From an uncultured Bacteroidales bacterium (GTDB lineage: Bacteria > Bacteroidota > Bacteroidia > Bacteroidales > F082): DNA of 8,599 bases. Position 1 is the first letter of the stretch, and every line of letters starts with the position of its first letter. The stretch is taken from the NCBI GenBank assembly GCA_937877465.1, contig CALFIT010000143.1, forward strand, positions 1 to 8,599, read 5' to 3'. The notes below the pieces were generated by a model. It did no database searches. It was not told the DNA's origin and worked only from the letters and a program-made list of their open reading frames with translations. The position numbers and the translations under genes were made by a program. Shown in pieces: positions 6,084-8,599 of this stretch.

Positions 6084-6716
6084 TTATTTTATTCCATTGC
6101 TAATGATGTCGTTCCAAGCCGTTTTGTGCTGGAACTTCACCGTTTCGTCATGTTTCAACAATTCAACGTATTTGTCGATGAACTCTGCCGGGTCATTAAG
6201 AAGCCGCAGATAGTATTTCAATGTGGTATAAACGCCATTTACAATCACCTGACAACCATGTATTTGGCTTATGCGAGCCACTTCTTTCTCTATGCCGTCC
6301 CAATCGGCGGTGTCCATGTTGGCGGTGGTCAGCAGGTAGTATCGGTCAGTGTTATGCACCTTGAATTTCTCGTAAGCGTCTTTTACCAATTGGACAGTGA
6401 TTGGGATTTCGTGCTTGATCTCCACTCCCTCAAACGCACTACCGTTCTTGTTGTTCACATCAATATCACCAATTCTGCCTGACTGCGAGTCTGCCGAATT
6501 GTGAGATTCGAGGGGGCAAAGGGTCTTATCTTTGTATCGTGTAAACCCATTCATCAAACATTGATAAATGGCATACATTGCCAGCACAGGCAGTCTTGAC
6601 GCACCTTGCTCGGTATAGGGATATGAAAAGTGCTTTTTTAGCAACTTAACAATGTCTGCTATCGAAAGGCAAAATGGAGTTACCAATTGGCTGTTGTTGT
6701 CTTCATTCATAGTCAT
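6084..6716 (-). CDS. Second nuclease-like subunit of a type II restriction system (PD-(D/E)XK)
   Basis: I do not recognise a named family with certainty. The 210-residue protein has a canonical-looking active site: Asp84/Asp86 in RIGDIDV, then 12 residues, then EIK (Glu99, Lys101) in GVEIKHEIPIT. Helical segments flank it (IADIVKLLKKHF and LPVLAMYAIYQCLMNGF before, VQLVKDAYEKFK after), then the strand RYYLLTTAN. This is the order expected for PD-(D/E)XK enzymes. The ATG overlaps the stop of the preceding nuclease gene by four bases (ATGA), so translation is probably coupled; a second ATG lies two codons in. It is the last gene of the methyltransferase cassette and ends 64 bases before hbd. 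Likely roles are a restriction endonuclease or one half of a heteromeric one. The target sequence cannot be deduced. Confidence 0.7.
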   Translation of the reverse strand: MTMNEDNNSQLVTPFCLSIADIVKLLKKHFSYPYTEQGASRLPVLAMYAIYQCLMNGFTRYKDKTLCPLESHNSADSQSGRIGDIDVNNKNGSAFEGVEIKHEIPITVQLVKDAYEKFKVHNTDRYYLLTTANMDTADWDGIEKEVARISQIHGCQVIVNGVYTTLKYYLRLLNDPAEFIDKYVELLKHDETVKFQHKTAWNDIISNGIK

Positions 6717-7303
6717 TGAATTAGATTTCCTCTAACTGCATCAATCTTTACCGAAGTTGAAAAACTCATAGTTTTCAGATTAGAAACTAATTGATTGATG
6801 TCTTCTGAGTTACAATCGATTATCTCATCAAGTCCCATAATATCTCCGCTTTGTATTTTTGCTTTCTGGACATTCGCTTCGTGTGTGTCCATAGTCAATA
6901 AATAACACTTTGAACGTCGATAAATGTATTTCAATGCCACCGCTTCCAAGTCTGCTTGCTTATATCTCTCACGCAAGCTGGTCTTGAGAGAGAGACTAAC
7001 GGGAATTGCACGATTGTACAATAAGGTGTCAAAATTTACATTCGGGACAAAAGCCACCTGTGCTTGAGTATAGAATGGCTTTATGCCTTCACGATAAAGC
7101 AACGTATATATTATATACTCAAAAACGTTTCCATGAAGTGTTGGTCTGTTCGCTTTTTCAAGAGCTGTCCAATACTTTTGGACATATTCTTGTGGAGTTT
7201 TGTATTCAATAGACATAAATGTCTGACCATTGATAAGGTTGTCGAACAATTGTGTAGTTGTTGATTCCTTTTTTGCTATTCCTTGGTTTACCAATTCTCC
7301 CAT
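6713..7303 (-). CDS. First nuclease-like subunit of a type II restriction system
   Basis: This 196-residue protein follows the methyltransferase by 14 bases. It has no family I can name with confidence, but it shows a restriction-endonuclease-like core. Glu62 lies in the helix GNVFEYIIYTLLY, Asp92 in NVNFDTLL, then SLK (Ser105, Lys107) and Glu120 in RYKQADLE. This spacing, D-X12-SxK-X12-E, resembles the variant PD-(D/E)XK site of the Cfr10I/NgoMIV/EcoRII group, in which the usual Glu before Lys is Ser and a Glu from the next helix takes its place. The strand KCYLLTMDT follows. A weak A-rich AAAGGAAAA precedes the ATG. The stop overlaps the next gene as ATGA. Base composition is low in GC, unlike the metabolic genes beside it. 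The endonuclease role is inferred from these motifs and from position; no controller protein is present. Confidence 0.68.
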   Translation of the reverse strand: MGELVNQGIAKKESTTTQLFDNLINGQTFMSIEYKTPQEYVQKYWTALEKANRPTLHGNVFEYIIYTLLYREGIKPFYTQAQVAFVPNVNFDTLLYNRAIPVSLSLKTSLRERYKQADLEAVALKYIYRRSKCYLLTMDTHEANVQKAKIQSGDIMGLDEIIDCNSEDINQLVSNLKTMSFSTSVKIDAVRGNLIQ

Positions 7304-7317
7304 AAGTTTTTCCTTTA

Positions 7318-8599
7318 TTAATTTATGCGTTTTATTATTTGTTCTGCTGTCGCTTGAATTGCAGGGACTGCCACTGAATTTCCAAACTGTTTATACGCAG
7401 AGGCATCAGACACCGCAATGATGAAATTATCAGGAAAGCCTTGCAATCGAGCCCATTCACGAGGTGTCATCCTTCGCCAACCATCTCGGTTTACCTCTCC
7501 CTTAATGTTGGTTACTGGAGTAAAATCATCCAATCGCTTGTCTATAACTATGTTTCTCTCTCGTCCCATGCCTCCAACTACAATAGCATTGGCTACGCCA
7601 TCATCAGGGATTATCTCATATCCGAATCCATTACCCTTACTTTCGTGTCTTCTACGATGTTCTATAAGCGTATGAATATATTGGGTCGAAAGGTAGTATT
7701 TAGCAGAGACTACTTCTTTTTCACGAATATCAATAAAGCGTTTGGTGTTATCTGTCGGTAAAGGATAAGTAAACTCATTCACGCCCATATCATTGCGAAA
7801 GCCCACTATATAAACTCTTTCACGATGTTGTGGAACTCCAAAATTCATTGCGTTGACAATTTGTGGATTAGGAACATAGTACCCCAATTCGTTACGCAAT
7901 ACATTCAAAATAACCTCTATTGTTTTACCCTTATCGTGTATCATTAGCCCTTTCACATTCTCAAGAAAGAATGCTTTTGGCTGTTTGCGTCTAATAATTT
8001 CAGCCACATCGAAAAATAGTGTGCCACGAGTTTCCTCAAAGCCACGCTTTTTGCCTGCCAACGAAAACGCTTGGCACGGGAAACCTGCACAAAGCACATC
8101 AAAGTTATCAGGAATGTAGTTTTTTGTTGATTCCTTTGTTATGTCACCAAAAGGCATTTCACCATAATTGGCAAGGTAGGTCTCTTGCGCCTTTGCATCG
8201 AATTCCGATGAATAAACACATTTTCCACCAAGGTTCTGCATAGCAATACGGAATCCTCCAATCCCCGCAAAAAGGTCGATAAACGTGAACTTGGGGTTCT
8301 CCGGCGCAGGGAAAGGCACATTGAAGAAGTCGGAGAACAGTCCGTATTGGCCAGGGTCTTCGGCAGCCATCCACACCTGATCGTCAGACCATTCCTCAAC
8401 GTCAATCGGCTGGCGGGCTTCCTTCCTCGAAAGGAACTCGCGGATGGCGGCGACGATTTCAGCCTGTTCCTCCCTGCCCACCTCATCCCTATGATTGTGA
8501 AGGAAATGGCTCAGCACCGCCATCTGGTTCTCGTAGGAGGTCTCGCCATACAGCCTCACGCCGTTTTCCGCGTCCACCTCTTCGGGGAAATCCACCAAT
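7318..8599 (-). CDS. DNA (cytosine-5-)-methyltransferase, 5' end outside the window
   Basis: The protein transfers methyl from S-adenosylmethionine to C5 of cytosine in a specific site, protecting DNA from its partner endonuclease. Counting from the TTG at 8598, 426 residues are visible and all main motifs are present: I, DLFAGIGGF (108-116); IV, GFPCQAFS with catalytic Cys175; VI, ENV with Glu213; VIII, QHRERVYIVGF (257-267); a target-recognition region at about 270-375; IX, RMTPREWARLQGFP (376-389); X, KQFGNSVAVP (403-412). The catalytic part resembles M.HhaI. About 105 residues precede motif I and carry no motif I know; E. coli Dcm has a similar extension. The frame is open to the window edge, so the true start is probably beyond it. 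The N-terminal part has about 57% GC against about 40% in the catalytic part. Both nuclease genes follow directly. Confidence 0.95.
   Translation of the reverse strand, partial: LVDFPEEVDAENGVRLYGETSYENQMAVLSHFLHNHRDEVGREEQAEIVAAIREFLSRKEARQPIDVEEWSDDQVWMAAEDPGQYGLFSDFFNVPFPAPENPKFTFIDLFAGIGGFRIAMQNLGGKCVYSSEFDAKAQETYLANYGEMPFGDITKESTKNYIPDNFDVLCAGFPCQAFSLAGKKRGFEETRGTLFFDVAEIIRRKQPKAFFLENVKGLMIHDKGKTIEVILNVLRNELGYYVPNPQIVNAMNFGVPQHRERVYIVGFRNDMGVNEFTYPLPTDNTKRFIDIREKEVVSAKYYLSTQYIHTLIEHRRRHESKGNGFGYEIIPDDGVANAIVVGGMGRERNIVIDKRLDDFTPVTNIKGEVNRDGWRRMTPREWARLQGFPDNFIIAVSDASAYKQFGNSVAVPAIQATAEQIIKRIN

Noticed and set aside
7304..7317. Controller (C) protein gene for the restriction system
   Set aside because: The gap between the methyltransferase and the first nuclease gene is 14 bases, and no small helix-turn-helix gene is present anywhere in the visible cassette.

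Overview
The window looks like a chromosome segment of a Bacteroidota bacterium, probably Bacteroidales. This rests on three things: a DUF3127 gene, a family I associate with this phylum; a promoter of the Bacteroides type (TTTG, 19-bp spacer, TACCTTTG); and gene starts that mostly lack a Shine-Dalgarno sequence. I cannot name a genus.

Left part (1-2060), plus strand: a leader with a promoter precedes a DUF3127 gene that ends in an SSB-like acidic tail (DDLPF). Five bases later comes mnmE, the tRNA wobble-uridine modification GTPase. A strong hairpin at 2061-2100 separates mnmE from the convergent genes that follow.

Middle (2120-6019), minus strand: the transcription order is hbd, bcd, etfB, etfA. 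These encode 3-hydroxybutyryl-CoA dehydrogenase, a short-chain acyl-CoA (butyryl-CoA) dehydrogenase and both subunits of an electron-transfer flavoprotein. Together they cover the reductive part of the butyryl-CoA pathway except crotonase. No thiolase, crotonase or butyrate-releasing gene lies in the window. EtfB has sequence typical of the electron-bifurcating class, and Hbd carries changes that point to NADP(H). An array of heptamers in inverted orientation fills the hbd-bcd gap, and a perfect AGGAGG precedes etfB.

Right part (6084-8599), minus strand: a type II restriction-modification cassette of lower GC, ordered methyltransferase, nuclease 1, nuclease 2. The 5-methylcytosine methyltransferase has all the main motifs but runs off the window at its 5' end. 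The two small downstream proteins, joined by an ATGA overlap, each show a possible PD-(D/E)XK-type active site, so a two-subunit endonuclease is plausible. GC changes sharply inside the methyltransferase gene, at the start of its catalytic domain: about 57% in the N-terminal part against about 40% after it. This suggests that the cassette was joined to a resident, host-like 5' segment.

The most interesting points are the two-nuclease restriction system, the chimeric methyltransferase, the SSB-like tail on DUF3127, and the cofactor predictions for the butyryl-CoA genes.
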